Assembly (NCBI GenBank): GCA_964639395.1
Contig: CAZXCT010000015.1
Coordinates: 1 to 21,477 of the forward strand
Direction: 5' to 3'
DNA length: 21,477 nucleotides
Origin: ATZT02 sp964639395
GTDB taxonomy: Bacteria > Actinomycetota > Actinomycetes > S36-B12 > UBA5976
Every line of letters starts with the position of its first letter. The first letter of the stretch is position 1. The notes below the pieces were generated by a model, which did not search any database, was not told the origin of the DNA, and was given only the letters and a program-made list of their open reading frames with translations. A program made the translations under genes and the position numbers. Shown here in pieces: positions 6,702 through 14,656 of the stretch.

Positions 6702-8679
6702 TCGGCTAGCGCAATCTACTAGTCCGTATTTGCAACAGCATGCAACTAACCCTGTCTGGTGGCATGAGTGGGACGAAGTTGCCTTTGCAAAAGCACAAGA
6801 ATTAGATCGCCCCATATTTTTATCGATTGGATATTCAGCGTGCCATTGGTGCCACGTGATGGCGCACGAATCATTCGAAGACGATAAAGTCGCTGATTTC
6901 TTGAATCAAAATTTTGTATGCATAAAAGTTGATCGAGAAGAACGACCTGATGTTGACAGTATTTATATGCAAGCAACGGTGGCTATGACCGGCCATGGCG
7001 GATGGCCAATGAGTGTTTTTTTAGACACAGCATTAAGGCCTTTTTATGCAGGCACTTACTTTCCACCAACGCCGCGTAGCGGACAAGTTTCTTTTGGACA
7101 ACTGCTAGCGGCAATAACAGATACTTGGATAAATCGTCGGGATGAATTAAATCAAGCAGCAGAGAAAATTTCAGAGCATTTAGCCGAATTAAATTTGCCG
7201 CTCGCTGAAGAAACAGATTTTGATCAGAACACCGCTGACCAGGCGCTCGCAAAATTGATTAGATCTTTTGATCCAATCAATCATGGCTTTGGGTCAAGTC
7301 CTAAATTTCCGCCCAGTATGGCTTTGGAGTTTCTACTGAGAAACTTTGCTAGAACTAAAAATGCCGACACTTTACAACTGGTGGAGTTTACTTGTTACTC
7401 GATGAGCCGAGGTGGCATGTATGACCAATTAGGTGGAGGATTTGCCCGCTATAGCGTTGATGAGAGTTGGACTATTCCTCATTTTGAAAAAATGCTCTAT
7501 GACAACGCGCTGTTACTAGGTGTTTACGCCAGGTTGTATCGAATAAATAAAAAACCATATTTTAAAAGAATCGTAAATGAAACTATTAATTGGCTGCAAG
7601 AAGAAATGCTTACTGAACAAAGCGCATTTGCCGCGGCGCTAGATGCTGACACAAAAAGTGGTGAGGGTATCTATTACTGCTGGAGTAAATCAGAAATTGA
7701 AAAGTTGCTAGATCCAGCTGAAGCAAAATTTGCAATTGATCAATTCGGCGTCACCGAGGCCGGGACTTTTGAACACGGCTTATCAGTTTTGCAAAGAAGA
7801 AAAGAACCAACTAATCCGCAAATGTATGAAATTGTTAGGCAAAAATTACGTGAAGTTCGAAATCTACGCGAGAAGCCAGCGCGCGATGACAAAGTAATTG
7901 TTTCTTGGAATAGCTGGTTAATAAGCAATTTGATAGATGCAGGCGGGATCTTTCAAGAGCAAAAATGGACTCAGCTTGCAAAAGAGGCGCTAGATTTTTT
8001 ACTAGAAACTCACCTTCAAGAAAATAACCTTTATCGCGTCAGTCGAGATGGTGAGACAAACCAAATTCCAGCACTCCTTGAAGACTGGGCTAGCTTGATT
8101 GTTGCCTGCGTAAAAGTTCATGGTGCAACGGGTGCCAATAATTATTTGGCTACGGCAGAAACACTCACTGAACAGATGATTGCTCGATTTATGATTAACG
8201 GTAATTTTTACGATGCGCAAATCACAAGTAAAGTTTTTGTAACTAGGCCGCGAGATATCACAGATAATGCCTACCCTGCTGCTGCTTCACTAGCCACAGA
8301 GGCGCTTTTGATGATGAGCGCCTTATTTGCAAAAAGTGAATGGCGTGAATTAGCACACCGACTTATTTCACAAAGTATGAAAAATATTGAGGCAGCGCCG
8401 AGATTTGCCGCTCATAGCTTGTGTCAACTTGAGGCGTACCTTGATGGACCCGCTGAAGTTGCTTTAGTTTCAAAAGTTGATAGCGAGCTTCATAAATTAA
8501 TTTGGCAAAGTCCACGCGCTGGATTAGTGATGAGTGTGGGTGAAACTGGCAAAAGTCCACTCTTAACTGATCGCGCTCGAATTAACAATCAAGATACTGT
8601 TTTTATTTGTCAGGCCCATCTCTGCCAGGCACCGCTAACTGATCTTGCCGAAATCAAAAAATCATTAAAAATTGAATAA
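6694..8679 (+). CDS. Thioredoxin-fold DUF255 protein (YyaL / SPATA20 family)
   Basis: A 661-residue cytoplasmic protein of the YyaL/SSP411 family. It opens with the family signature SPYLQQHATNPVWWHEW, then a thioredoxin-like domain with C50-H-W-C53-H in SIGYSACHWCHVM, followed by KVDREERPDVDSIYM and GHGGWPMSVFLD. The C-terminal two thirds is an alpha/alpha-barrel region like N-acylglucosamine epimerases and other six-hairpin enzymes: GGMYDQLGGGFARYSVD, PHFEKMLYDNALLL, DADTKSGEGIYYCW, DDKVIVSWNSWLI. The biochemical role is not established, though the domains suggest redox coupled to sugar handling. Length is normal. The ATG overlaps the DUF368 stop by 8 nt, so it depends on translational coupling. 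Confidence 0.93.
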   Translation: MNNRLAQSTSPYLQQHATNPVWWHEWDEVAFAKAQELDRPIFLSIGYSACHWCHVMAHESFEDDKVADFLNQNFVCIKVDREERPDVDSIYMQATVAMTGHGGWPMSVFLDTALRPFYAGTYFPPTPRSGQVSFGQLLAAITDTWINRRDELNQAAEKISEHLAELNLPLAEETDFDQNTADQALAKLIRSFDPINHGFGSSPKFPPSMALEFLLRNFARTKNADTLQLVEFTCYSMSRGGMYDQLGGGFARYSVDESWTIPHFEKMLYDNALLLGVYARLYRINKKPYFKRIVNETINWLQEEMLTEQSAFAAALDADTKSGEGIYYCWSKSEIEKLLDPAEAKFAIDQFGVTEAGTFEHGLSVLQRRKEPTNPQMYEIVRQKLREVRNLREKPARDDKVIVSWNSWLISNLIDAGGIFQEQKWTQLAKEALDFLLETHLQENNLYRVSRDGETNQIPALLEDWASLIVACVKVHGATGANNYLATAETLTEQMIARFMINGNFYDAQITSKVFVTRPRDITDNAYPAAASLATEALLMMSALFAKSEWRELAHRLISQSMKNIEAAPRFAAHSLCQLEAYLDGPAEVALVSKVDSELHKLIWQSPRAGLVMSVGETGKSPLLTDRARINNQDTVFICQAHLCQAPLTDLAEIKKSLKIE

Positions 8680-8694
8680 ATCTTAAATATGGTT

Positions 8695-8700
8695 TAGCGT
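8695..8700 (+). promoter_or_regulatory. -10 element of a leaderless promoter for the sugar dehydrogenase
   Basis: TAGCGT followed by a 6-nt spacer (GAAAGT) and ATG 8707. The spacer could be read as a poor Shine-Dalgarno, but it touches the start codon, which disfavours that reading. Confidence 0.45.
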
Positions 8701-8706
8701 GAAAGT

Positions 8707-9852
8707 ATGCGCAAACTTTTGATAATTTCACTACTAGCCGCGCTGGGCTTCTTTATAGCACCGAGTAGTGCCCAAGAAGAGAATTACACAATAAAAAGCA
8801 TTGAACTAGACCTATCAATTACTTCAACAAACTTAAATCAAACTCGAGTTGTAGGGGAAAGTTCTGTTAGAGGAGCAGCATTAGCCATATTAGAAAATGG
8901 TGATTACTTAATCGGAGGGGGGAGAGAGGGTAACACAATTTTTTTATATCAAAAAAGTAATAAAAAACTCACATCGCTCGGAACAGTTTTTTCAAAATCA
9001 CTTCGACCAAATGATGCAAGATTTGCGATAACAGATTTATTACCCTTAAGTACTAATTCAAATTTACCATTGGTGCTAGTCTCATATCCACGTTTAGGTG
9101 AAAATAAAAATTGCGTGCAACTGCAAGTTGATTTAGTTGCTGTTGATTTGAATTCAAAATCTGTCAAAACCCAAGAAACATGGTTTACCTCTGAGCCCTG
9201 TGTGCCGATTAGCGCAGTACAGCATGCAGCTGGCAGGTTAGAGCGTATTGATCAAGCGAGTGCTTATTTAACGGTAGGGGATTTTGGATTTTCTGAGATT
9301 GCCAATCGAAAAATTAGCGGTGATTTATCTTCGATTTTTAAGATATCAAAAAATCGAATTGAAAAAATCTCAAGCGGTCACAGAAATGCCCAAGGAATCC
9401 TACTTTTTAAAGACCGGTATCTACTCGCTTCAGAGCATGGGCCACGCGGCGGAGATGAAATTAATTTTATTAAACCTGGTGCTGATTATGGTTGGCCGTT
9501 GGTTACCTATGGCGAGGCTTATTCGTCAGGTGATTATGTAGTACCAAGAAAAACAGCAACGCATGAAGGATATGAAAAACCCATGATGTATTGGGTGCCA
9601 TCAATTGCACCTACTGAGTTAATTCAGTTGCCGATTAATTCAAATTGGCAACGTTGGTCTGGTCAAATTTTGATGGGGACATTGCGCGAAGAATCACTTG
9701 TTCGTATTTACATCGACAATGAATTTCGACCAATTGCCCAAGACTTTATTAGGGTAAACGAGCGAATCAGAGATTTAGAAGTAAGTAGCGATGGAGTAGT
9801 TGTTGCAACTACAGATAGCGGAAAAATTTTAGAAATTACTCCGGTTAAATAA
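8707..9852 (+). CDS. Secreted PQQ-dependent sugar dehydrogenase-like beta-propeller
   Basis: A 381-residue exported protein of the glucose/sorbosone dehydrogenase (GSDH, YliI/Asd) family. A Sec signal peptide covers residues 1-22, with cleavage likely after PSSA. The propeller motifs that bind PQQ and calcium are present: H173 in VQHAAGRLERI at the position of the catalytic histidine, SSGHRNAQGI (222-231), ASEHGPRGGDEIN (241-253), YGWPLVTYGE (261-270) and YWVPSIAPTEL near the C-terminus. Homologues oxidise aldoses outside the cytoplasmic membrane. The usual LFVTLGDR-type strand reads AYLTVGDFG, a modest divergence, so substrate and activity are uncertain. It begins its own unit (TAGCGT, 6-nt gap) and ends 1 nt before the 3' end of the convergent tRNA gene, with no terminator hairpin between. 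Confidence 0.85.
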   Translation: MRKLLIISLLAALGFFIAPSSAQEENYTIKSIELDLSITSTNLNQTRVVGESSVRGAALAILENGDYLIGGGREGNTIFLYQKSNKKLTSLGTVFSKSLRPNDARFAITDLLPLSTNSNLPLVLVSYPRLGENKNCVQLQVDLVAVDLNSKSVKTQETWFTSEPCVPISAVQHAAGRLERIDQASAYLTVGDFGFSEIANRKISGDLSSIFKISKNRIEKISSGHRNAQGILLFKDRYLLASEHGPRGGDEINFIKPGADYGWPLVTYGEAYSSGDYVVPRKTATHEGYEKPMMYWVPSIAPTELIQLPINSNWQRWSGQILMGTLREESLVRIYIDNEFRPIAQDFIRVNERIRDLEVSSDGVVVATTDSGKILEITPVK

Positions 9853-9853
9853 G

Positions 9854-9925
9854 CGCCCCCGGCAGGAATCGAACCTGCGCACATGGCTCCGGAAGCCACT
9901 GCTCTATCCCCTGAGCTACGGAGGC
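9854..9925 (-). tRNA. tRNA-Arg (anticodon CCG)
   Basis: The minus strand folds into a complete 72-nt cloverleaf. Acceptor GCCTCCG pairs with CGGGGGC (one T-G wobble), the D-stem is GCTC/GAGC, the anticodon stem GTGGC/GCCAT encloses the loop TTCCGGA with anticodon CCG, the variable loop is GTGC, and the T-arm is GCAGG-TTCGATT-CCTGC. The discriminator base is G and no CCA is encoded, so the end must be added enzymatically. It reads CGG arginine codons. A possible -10 (TACGCT) lies 9 nt upstream of the 5' end. It lies back-to-back with the 3' end of the dehydrogenase gene. Confidence 0.96.
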
Positions 9926-9945
9926 AGCAGCACCAGCGTAGGTGG

Positions 9946-10230
9946 TCAGACTTTAATTTGTTCAGTCACCCAGCGCTCAGCATAAAAAGAAAGTAGTGGA
10001 ATTGTTCCGGCTAGCAATATTGCCGCTGTTTGTTTTAGATTAAATTTAGCCTTTCGTGATACATCAAAAGCCAAAACTAAATAGACCATGTAAACAAAAC
10101 CATGCAGTTGTGCGAACCACGGAATTTCAGGGCCTAACGTATATTTTATTGTGATCTCTATGGTGAATGCGATTAAAACTAAGCCAGCTATATAAGCAAT
10201 TATTTGATACCGTCTTAGTGATTTTTGCAT
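9946..10230 (-). CDS. DUF3817 small membrane protein
   Basis: A 94-residue integral membrane protein of the DUF3817 family, common in actinobacteria and firmicutes. Three hydrophobic segments are visible: IIAYIAGLVLIAFTIEITIK (9-28), WFAQLHGFVYMVYLVLAFDV (38-57) and TAAILLAGTIPLLSFYAERW (68-87). The HGFVYMVYL block and the C-terminal SFYAERWVT are diagnostic. The family's function is unknown. Its ATG shares one base with the stop codon of the preceding gene (TAATG), so translation is coupled to it. The tRNA-Arg gene follows 20 nt after its stop. Confidence 0.88.
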   Translation of the reverse strand: MQKSLRRYQIIAYIAGLVLIAFTIEITIKYTLGPEIPWFAQLHGFVYMVYLVLAFDVSRKAKFNLKQTAAILLAGTIPLLSFYAERWVTEQIKV

Positions 10231-10502
10231 TAGTCCGCTGCCTGGTCTAATTTTTGTTTGTCTTGAACTTTCTTTTCATCTTTAAAAAACTTAAACCAAA
10301 ACCATAAAAAAAAGCCAGCAAAAAACCACCACTGAAAGGCATAAAAGGTATTTTGAACACTCAAGGTAGGGGTTTCATCGCTAGCTACTCCCTGCCACCT
10401 AACCTCCCATTGCCAAAATCCAAGCCGCAGACAGGTATAGGTTGCCCCCAAGACCAGCGCATGAAACAAGATCCATTTGGGGTTAAGGGCGATCTTCCAC
10501 AT
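10230..10502 (-). CDS. Small SURF1-like membrane protein, function unknown
   Basis: A 90-residue protein with an N-terminal hydrophobic segment (PKWILFHALVLGATYTCLRL) followed by GFWQWEVRWQG, a second aromatic-rich segment (FYAFQWWFFAGFFLWFWFKF) and a charged C-terminal tail. The GxWQW motif after the first helix recalls SURF1-type proteins and a set of short actinobacterial membrane proteins found beside DUF3817 genes, but the large SURF1 domain is absent. I chose ATG 10502 over a TTG two codons upstream because TAGGCT lies 7 nt before the ATG, matching other promoters here. It overlaps the DUF3817 gene by one base and is divergent from argS. The role is unknown; the neighbour suggests a shared membrane function. 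Confidence 0.75.
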   Translation of the reverse strand: MWKIALNPKWILFHALVLGATYTCLRLGFWQWEVRWQGVASDETPTLSVQNTFYAFQWWFFAGFFLWFWFKFFKDEKKVQDKQKLDQAAD

Positions 10503-10509
10503 AAGCAAC

Positions 10510-10515
10510 AGCCTA
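10510..10515 (-). promoter_or_regulatory. -10 element of a leaderless promoter for the SURF1-like / DUF3817 pair
   Basis: TAGGCT on the minus strand with a 7-nt gap to ATG 10502. It lies in the 56-bp divergent region shared with the argS promoter. Confidence 0.4.
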
Positions 10516-10546
10516 TGGCAAACAAATAAAAATGAAAGTTAAACCC

Positions 10547-10552
10547 TAAACT
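10547..10552 (+). promoter_or_regulatory. -10 element of a leaderless promoter for argS
   Basis: TAAACT followed by ACCTTT and ATG 10559. There is no Shine-Dalgarno. The hexamer and 6-nt spacing are the same as upstream of msrB. Confidence 0.55.
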
Positions 10553-10558
10553 ACCTTT

Positions 10559-12217
10559 ATGACTCCTGAGCAGCTAAGCGAAAAAATTAAATCTACGCTT
10601 ACTCAATTGCAATCCGCAGGAGATATGCCCGCCTTTGAGATGGTTGAAATCAGGATTGAACGGCCAAAGAATTCGAATTTTGGTGATTATTCCAGCAACG
10701 TCGCGATGACGCTAAGCGCAAAATTAAATCTACCCGCCAGAGAAATTGCTGAAAAAATAATTAACCAGATGAGGCAAATTAGCGAGATTGAACGTATGGA
10801 TATTGCTGGGCCTGGATTTATTAATTTTACTCTAGCTAAAGGCTCTCAAGCCGAATTAATTAAAGAGATTTTAGATAAAACTATTGATTACGGAAAATCA
10901 AATTCACTTAGCGGATTAACGTTTAACGTGGAATTTATTAGTGCCAATCCGACAGGCCCATTGCACTTAGGGCACACGCGATGGGCGGCAGTAGGGGATT
11001 GCCTTTCTAGAGTTTTAACTGCAGCTGGGGCAAAAGTAGTAAAAGAGTTTTATGTAAATGATCGTGGATTTCAAATGGATAAATTTGGTGAGTCGATTCG
11101 GGCCGCTGCCTTAGCGCAAGCGACGCCAGCAGACGGCTATCACGGTGCCTACATTGCAGATTTAGCGCAACAAATAGTTAAAAGTGATCCTGATATTTTA
11201 AATTTAGCTCAAGCAGAATCTTTAGTGGCGTTTCGGGAGGCAGGTTACAAATTACAATTAGCCCAGCAACAGCAAGTGCTAGCAATATTTAGAACAATTT
11301 TTGATGTTTGGTATTCAGAGCGAACCTTGCATGAATCTGGTGCAGTTGAAAAGGGTTTAGCGGTATTAAGAAAGCATGGACACGTCTACGAATTAGCTGG
11401 TGCTACTTGGCTGAGAACAACTGACTTTAATGACGACAAAGATCGGGTGCTGATTAAAGCCGACGGTGAATACACCTACTTTGCCTCTGATACTGCTTAT
11501 TATGTTGACAAAAGAACACGCGGTATGGATGTAAACATCTACCTCCTCGGAGCGGATCACCACGGGTATGTAAACCGACTAAAAGCGGTAGCGGCGTGCG
11601 CCGGTGACGATCAAGACAAAAATATCGAAGTACTAATTGGTCAATTAGTAAAAATGACAAAAGATGGGCAAGAGGTAAAACTAAGCAAACGAGCCGGAAA
11701 CATCATCACTTTAGAAGATTTAGTAGAAGAAGTTGGAGTCGATGCGGCGAGATATACCTTGAGCAGATATCCAGTTGATTCGCCTTTAACTTTAGATATC
11801 AATTTATTAACGTCGCACACAAATGACAATCCAGTTTTTTATGTTCAATATGCCCACGCACGAATCTGTGCCGTTTTACGTACAGCAGGTGAGCGCAATA
11901 TTTCTCACAATTTATCTGAATTTAACCCTGCTGTTTTGACACATGAAAAAGAAACAGATCTGATTAAAACTTTAGCTGAATTTCCGCAGATATTAGAGTT
12001 AAGTGCGACTTTACGTGAGCCACATCGAATTGCTCGATATCTTGAAGAGCTGGCCGGTGTTTATCATCGCTTTTATGACGCGTGCCGCGTGCTGCCACTG
12101 GCTGACGAATCAGCCGATTCAGTCGTTATCGCTCGATTGCTTTTATCTAGCGCTACCAAGCAAGTTTTGGCGAACGGACTTGAATTATTAGGAGTTTCGC
12201 AGCCTGAGAAAATGTAG
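10559..12217 (+). CDS. argS: Arginyl-tRNA synthetase
   Basis: A 552-residue class I aminoacyl-tRNA synthetase that charges tRNA-Arg with arginine. The N-terminal additional domain that contacts the tRNA D-loop spans ~1-110 (FGDYSSNVAM, GPGFINFTL). The HIGH motif is HLGH (136-139) inside SANPTGPLHLGHTRWAAVGD, and the KMSKS-equivalent is KLSKR (374-378), followed by AGN. YTYFASDTAYYVDK and the C-terminal anticodon-binding helices (LEELAGVYHRFYDACRVL) are intact. Length is close to the usual 550-580. The start matches the family N-terminus and a -10 hexamer 6 nt upstream. It opens the conserved actinobacterial argS-lysA-hom-thrCB-rho block. Confidence 0.97.
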   Translation: MTPEQLSEKIKSTLTQLQSAGDMPAFEMVEIRIERPKNSNFGDYSSNVAMTLSAKLNLPAREIAEKIINQMRQISEIERMDIAGPGFINFTLAKGSQAELIKEILDKTIDYGKSNSLSGLTFNVEFISANPTGPLHLGHTRWAAVGDCLSRVLTAAGAKVVKEFYVNDRGFQMDKFGESIRAAALAQATPADGYHGAYIADLAQQIVKSDPDILNLAQAESLVAFREAGYKLQLAQQQQVLAIFRTIFDVWYSERTLHESGAVEKGLAVLRKHGHVYELAGATWLRTTDFNDDKDRVLIKADGEYTYFASDTAYYVDKRTRGMDVNIYLLGADHHGYVNRLKAVAACAGDDQDKNIEVLIGQLVKMTKDGQEVKLSKRAGNIITLEDLVEEVGVDAARYTLSRYPVDSPLTLDINLLTSHTNDNPVFYVQYAHARICAVLRTAGERNISHNLSEFNPAVLTHEKETDLIKTLAEFPQILELSATLREPHRIARYLEELAGVYHRFYDACRVLPLADESADSVVIARLLLSSATKQVLANGLELLGVSQPEKM

Positions 12218-12250
12218 GGTGGCAAGTTTTCTATATTTCTTGATTTGGTC

Positions 12251-12256
12251 TAGTCT
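12251..12256 (+). promoter_or_regulatory. -10 element of a leaderless promoter for the DUF3048 gene
   Basis: TAGTCT with a 7-nt gap to ATG 12264. It supports that ATG over the upstream GTG at 12219. Confidence 0.5.
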
Positions 12257-12263
12257 CTACTTC

Positions 12264-13199
12264 ATGAAAAAATTTAGAGCATATTTCGCAACATTAATTT
12301 CTCTCATTATGGTTTCTTCACTTGTCGTGAGTGCCACTGCGTCAGAAGATGCCAGTCCGCTTTCTGGATTACCAGGCGGAAAGGGTAAGCCGGTAGTTAT
12401 GGTGAAAATCGACAATGTAAGTCCTGCTCGTCCGCATACGGGGCTATACCGCGCTGACCTTGTTTATGTATATCAAGTTGAAGGTGGACTAACTCGCATT
12501 GCTGCAATGTTTAACTCTGATTATCCAAAAGCCTTAGGCCCAGTGCGAAGTGCGCGACTTTCTGATTTAGATATTTTGCGCCAATACGGAAGACCAGGAT
12601 TAATCTTTAGTGGTGCAAATAGAGTTTTAATTAAACGTATTAATTCAGCAAAATCTTGGGTACCGATGGGTCCATCACAAACTCGTGGAATGTTTCGCTC
12701 GCGAGCAAAACGGGTGCCGCACAATTTAATGATCAACCTAGAACAAGCCGTTAGAACTAAAAGTGGAATAGGCGGCGCTTCAGATATTGGACTTAGATTT
12801 GACCGCGCTACACCTGCGGGGGGCACGGCAACTAAAAACTTTAAAGTCAGATGGCCCGCCGGAAGCGTTAGCGGTGTTTGGAATGGATCTGGCTACCGAA
12901 TCGCACTTGATGGTAAAGCGCAACGTGATGCGGCAAATGGAACGCCATTAACCGCAAAGACAGTAGTTGTACAGTTCACTCGCCAAGTGGCTGGCTCGAC
13001 TCCACGCGTACACACGGTTGGCAGTGGCGAGGCAATCATTTTGAGAAATGGCAAGCGCTATTCAGCGACATGGGTACGAGACCAATTAAAGGGTGGAACA
13101 ACTTATTCAGTTGACGGAAAACCTTTCAATATGGACGTAGGTCAAGTTTGGGTATTGCTGTTCGATCAAAAGAAAAAGCGCTCAGTCACCTTCGGTTAA
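12264..13199 (+). CDS. Secreted DUF3048 (YerB-like) protein
   Basis: A 311-residue exported protein. The N-terminus is a Sec signal peptide (MKK, hydrophobic core LISLIMVSSLVV, cleavage likely after SATA); there is no lipobox cysteine, unlike Bacillus YerB. The DUF3048 N-terminal domain is clear: SPLSGLPGGKGKPVVMVKID, ARPHTGLYRADLVYVYQVEG and ALGPVRSARLSDLDI, followed by the C-terminal domain (VVVQFTRQVAGSTP, GTTYSVDGKPFNMDVGQVWV). Function is unknown; a cell-envelope role is inferred from export. The frame is open to a GTG at 12219, two bases after the argS stop, but that would put 15 extra residues before the signal, and ATG 12264 has a TAGTCT hexamer 7 nt upstream. It separates argS from lysA. 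Confidence 0.88.
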   Translation: MKKFRAYFATLISLIMVSSLVVSATASEDASPLSGLPGGKGKPVVMVKIDNVSPARPHTGLYRADLVYVYQVEGGLTRIAAMFNSDYPKALGPVRSARLSDLDILRQYGRPGLIFSGANRVLIKRINSAKSWVPMGPSQTRGMFRSRAKRVPHNLMINLEQAVRTKSGIGGASDIGLRFDRATPAGGTATKNFKVRWPAGSVSGVWNGSGYRIALDGKAQRDAANGTPLTAKTVVVQFTRQVAGSTPRVHTVGSGEAIILRNGKRYSATWVRDQLKGGTTYSVDGKPFNMDVGQVWVLLFDQKKKRSVTFG

Positions 13200-13219
13200 C
13201 TTAAACCTGGCTTGTGGCC

Positions 13220-13225
13220 TAGCCT
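13220..13225 (+). promoter_or_regulatory. -10 element of a leaderless promoter for lysA
   Basis: TAGCCT with a 6-nt gap to ATG 13232. A weak -35-like TTAACT lies at 13196-13201 with an 18-bp spacer. No Shine-Dalgarno is present. Confidence 0.5.
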
Positions 13226-13231
13226 TGACTC

Positions 13232-14656
13232 ATGCGAGCACATCCGGCGGGGCCACGACATGGCGAAGTAGTCAATCAAAGCGGCTTGCCGCAAAAGCCT
13301 ACCGTCAGCGCGATGAATGAAATTAATTTAGCTATCTGGCCGATCTCAAGTGCTAGAGCCAGTAATGGTGCTGTTGAAATTGGTGGCGTAAGCGTAAGTG
13401 AAATTGCAAAAGAATTTGCTACTCCAATATTTATTATGGATGTGTCTGATTTAAAATATCGTGCAAATGAGTTTCTAAATAATTTCTCAACTCATCTCAA
13501 TCAACCGCTAGAAAAACCAACTCAGATTTATTACGCATCCAAAGCGTTTATCTCTACTTTTGTTGCTAAAACGCTTTATGAGATTGGATTAAAAATAGAT
13601 GTCTGTACCGAAGGTGAACTACGTTGCGCGTTGCAGGCCGGGGTGGCACCTGATTCAATTTTGATGCACGGAAACAATAAATCAGAGCAAGAGCTACAGC
13701 TAGGCGTTGAGCACGAGATCGGTTTATTTGTGATTGATTCACTCATCGAGATTGAGCGGTTGCAATCAATTGCTGAAAAGGCAAATAAAACGGTAAAGGT
13801 ATTAATTCGGTTAACCACCGGAGTTGAAGCGCACACCCACGAATTCATAGCAACCGCCCATGAGGATCAAAAATTTGGATTTTCAATTCAATCTGGGCAG
13901 GCACAAGATGCTGTGAAAGCAGTTATTGATTCAAAAAATTTAGAATTGATTGGATTTCATTCGCACATCGGATCACAAATTTTTGATAGCGCAGGATTTG
14001 AAGTAGCAGCTAATCGAATTGTTGAGTTTACCAAATTGATGCAAGAAAAGTTTAATTTTAAAATTTCGATGTTGAATTTAGGTGGCGGGATGGGGATAGC
14101 GTATCTGCCAGATGATTCACCCATCAGTACTGAAAGTATGAGTAATGAATTAATTACGATTGTTAAGAATAATTTTTCAGCGGACGAAATGCCGCAGTTA
14201 GCAATCGAACCGGGACGAGCAATCATCGGACCCTCTACTGTGACGCTTTATACGATAGGAACCATCAAGCCAGTTGAAGTAGAAAATGGACTAATCAGAA
14301 ATTACATTTCAGTAGATGGTGGAATGAGCGACAATATTCGCACCGCACTTTATGAGGCAAACTATTCAGTAATTCTTGCCTCACGCACTTCGAACGCTGA
14401 ACCAATGTTGTGTCGTATCGTAGGAAAGCATTGTGAAACGGGCGATATTGTTGTGCGGGATGTTTGGCTTCCTAGTGATTTAACTGAAGGTGATTTGTTA
14501 TTAGTAGGGGCCACCGGGGCTTACTGTCGCGCAATGTCAAGTCAATACAACTTAGTAACTAGACCTGGGGTAATTGGCGTTGAAGATGGTAAAACTAAAA
14601 TAATTATTAGACCTGAGACATATAAAGATTTATTTGCTACTGACCCGGGATTTTAG
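13232..14656 (+). CDS. lysA: Diaminopimelate decarboxylase
   Basis: A 474-residue PLP enzyme that decarboxylates meso-diaminopimelate to L-lysine, the last step of lysine synthesis. The N-terminal extension MRAHPAGPRHGEV is typical of actinobacterial LysA and fixes the start. K104 in IYYASKAFIS is the PLP lysine; HSHIGSQIFD, LNLGGGMGIAY and AIEPGRAIIG contact the cofactor; VDGGMSDNIRTALYEA and the cysteine of GKHCETGDIV complete the active site across the dimer. TIM barrel plus C-terminal beta domain are complete. Its final 20 nt overlap the 3' end of the convergent EamA gene, and no terminator is seen. Normally followed directly by hom in actinobacteria, it is here separated by that gene. 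Confidence 0.97.
   Translation: MRAHPAGPRHGEVVNQSGLPQKPTVSAMNEINLAIWPISSARASNGAVEIGGVSVSEIAKEFATPIFIMDVSDLKYRANEFLNNFSTHLNQPLEKPTQIYYASKAFISTFVAKTLYEIGLKIDVCTEGELRCALQAGVAPDSILMHGNNKSEQELQLGVEHEIGLFVIDSLIEIERLQSIAEKANKTVKVLIRLTTGVEAHTHEFIATAHEDQKFGFSIQSGQAQDAVKAVIDSKNLELIGFHSHIGSQIFDSAGFEVAANRIVEFTKLMQEKFNFKISMLNLGGGMGIAYLPDDSPISTESMSNELITIVKNNFSADEMPQLAIEPGRAIIGPSTVTLYTIGTIKPVEVENGLIRNYISVDGGMSDNIRTALYEANYSVILASRTSNAEPMLCRIVGKHCETGDIVVRDVWLPSDLTEGDLLLVGATGAYCRAMSSQYNLVTRPGVIGVEDGKTKIIIRPETYKDLFATDPGF

Noticed and set aside
12219..12263. GTG start two bases after argS, extending the DUF3048 protein by 15 residues
   Set aside because: It would add a second hydrophobic stretch before a normal signal peptide. 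ATG 12264 has the same -10 layout as other genes here.
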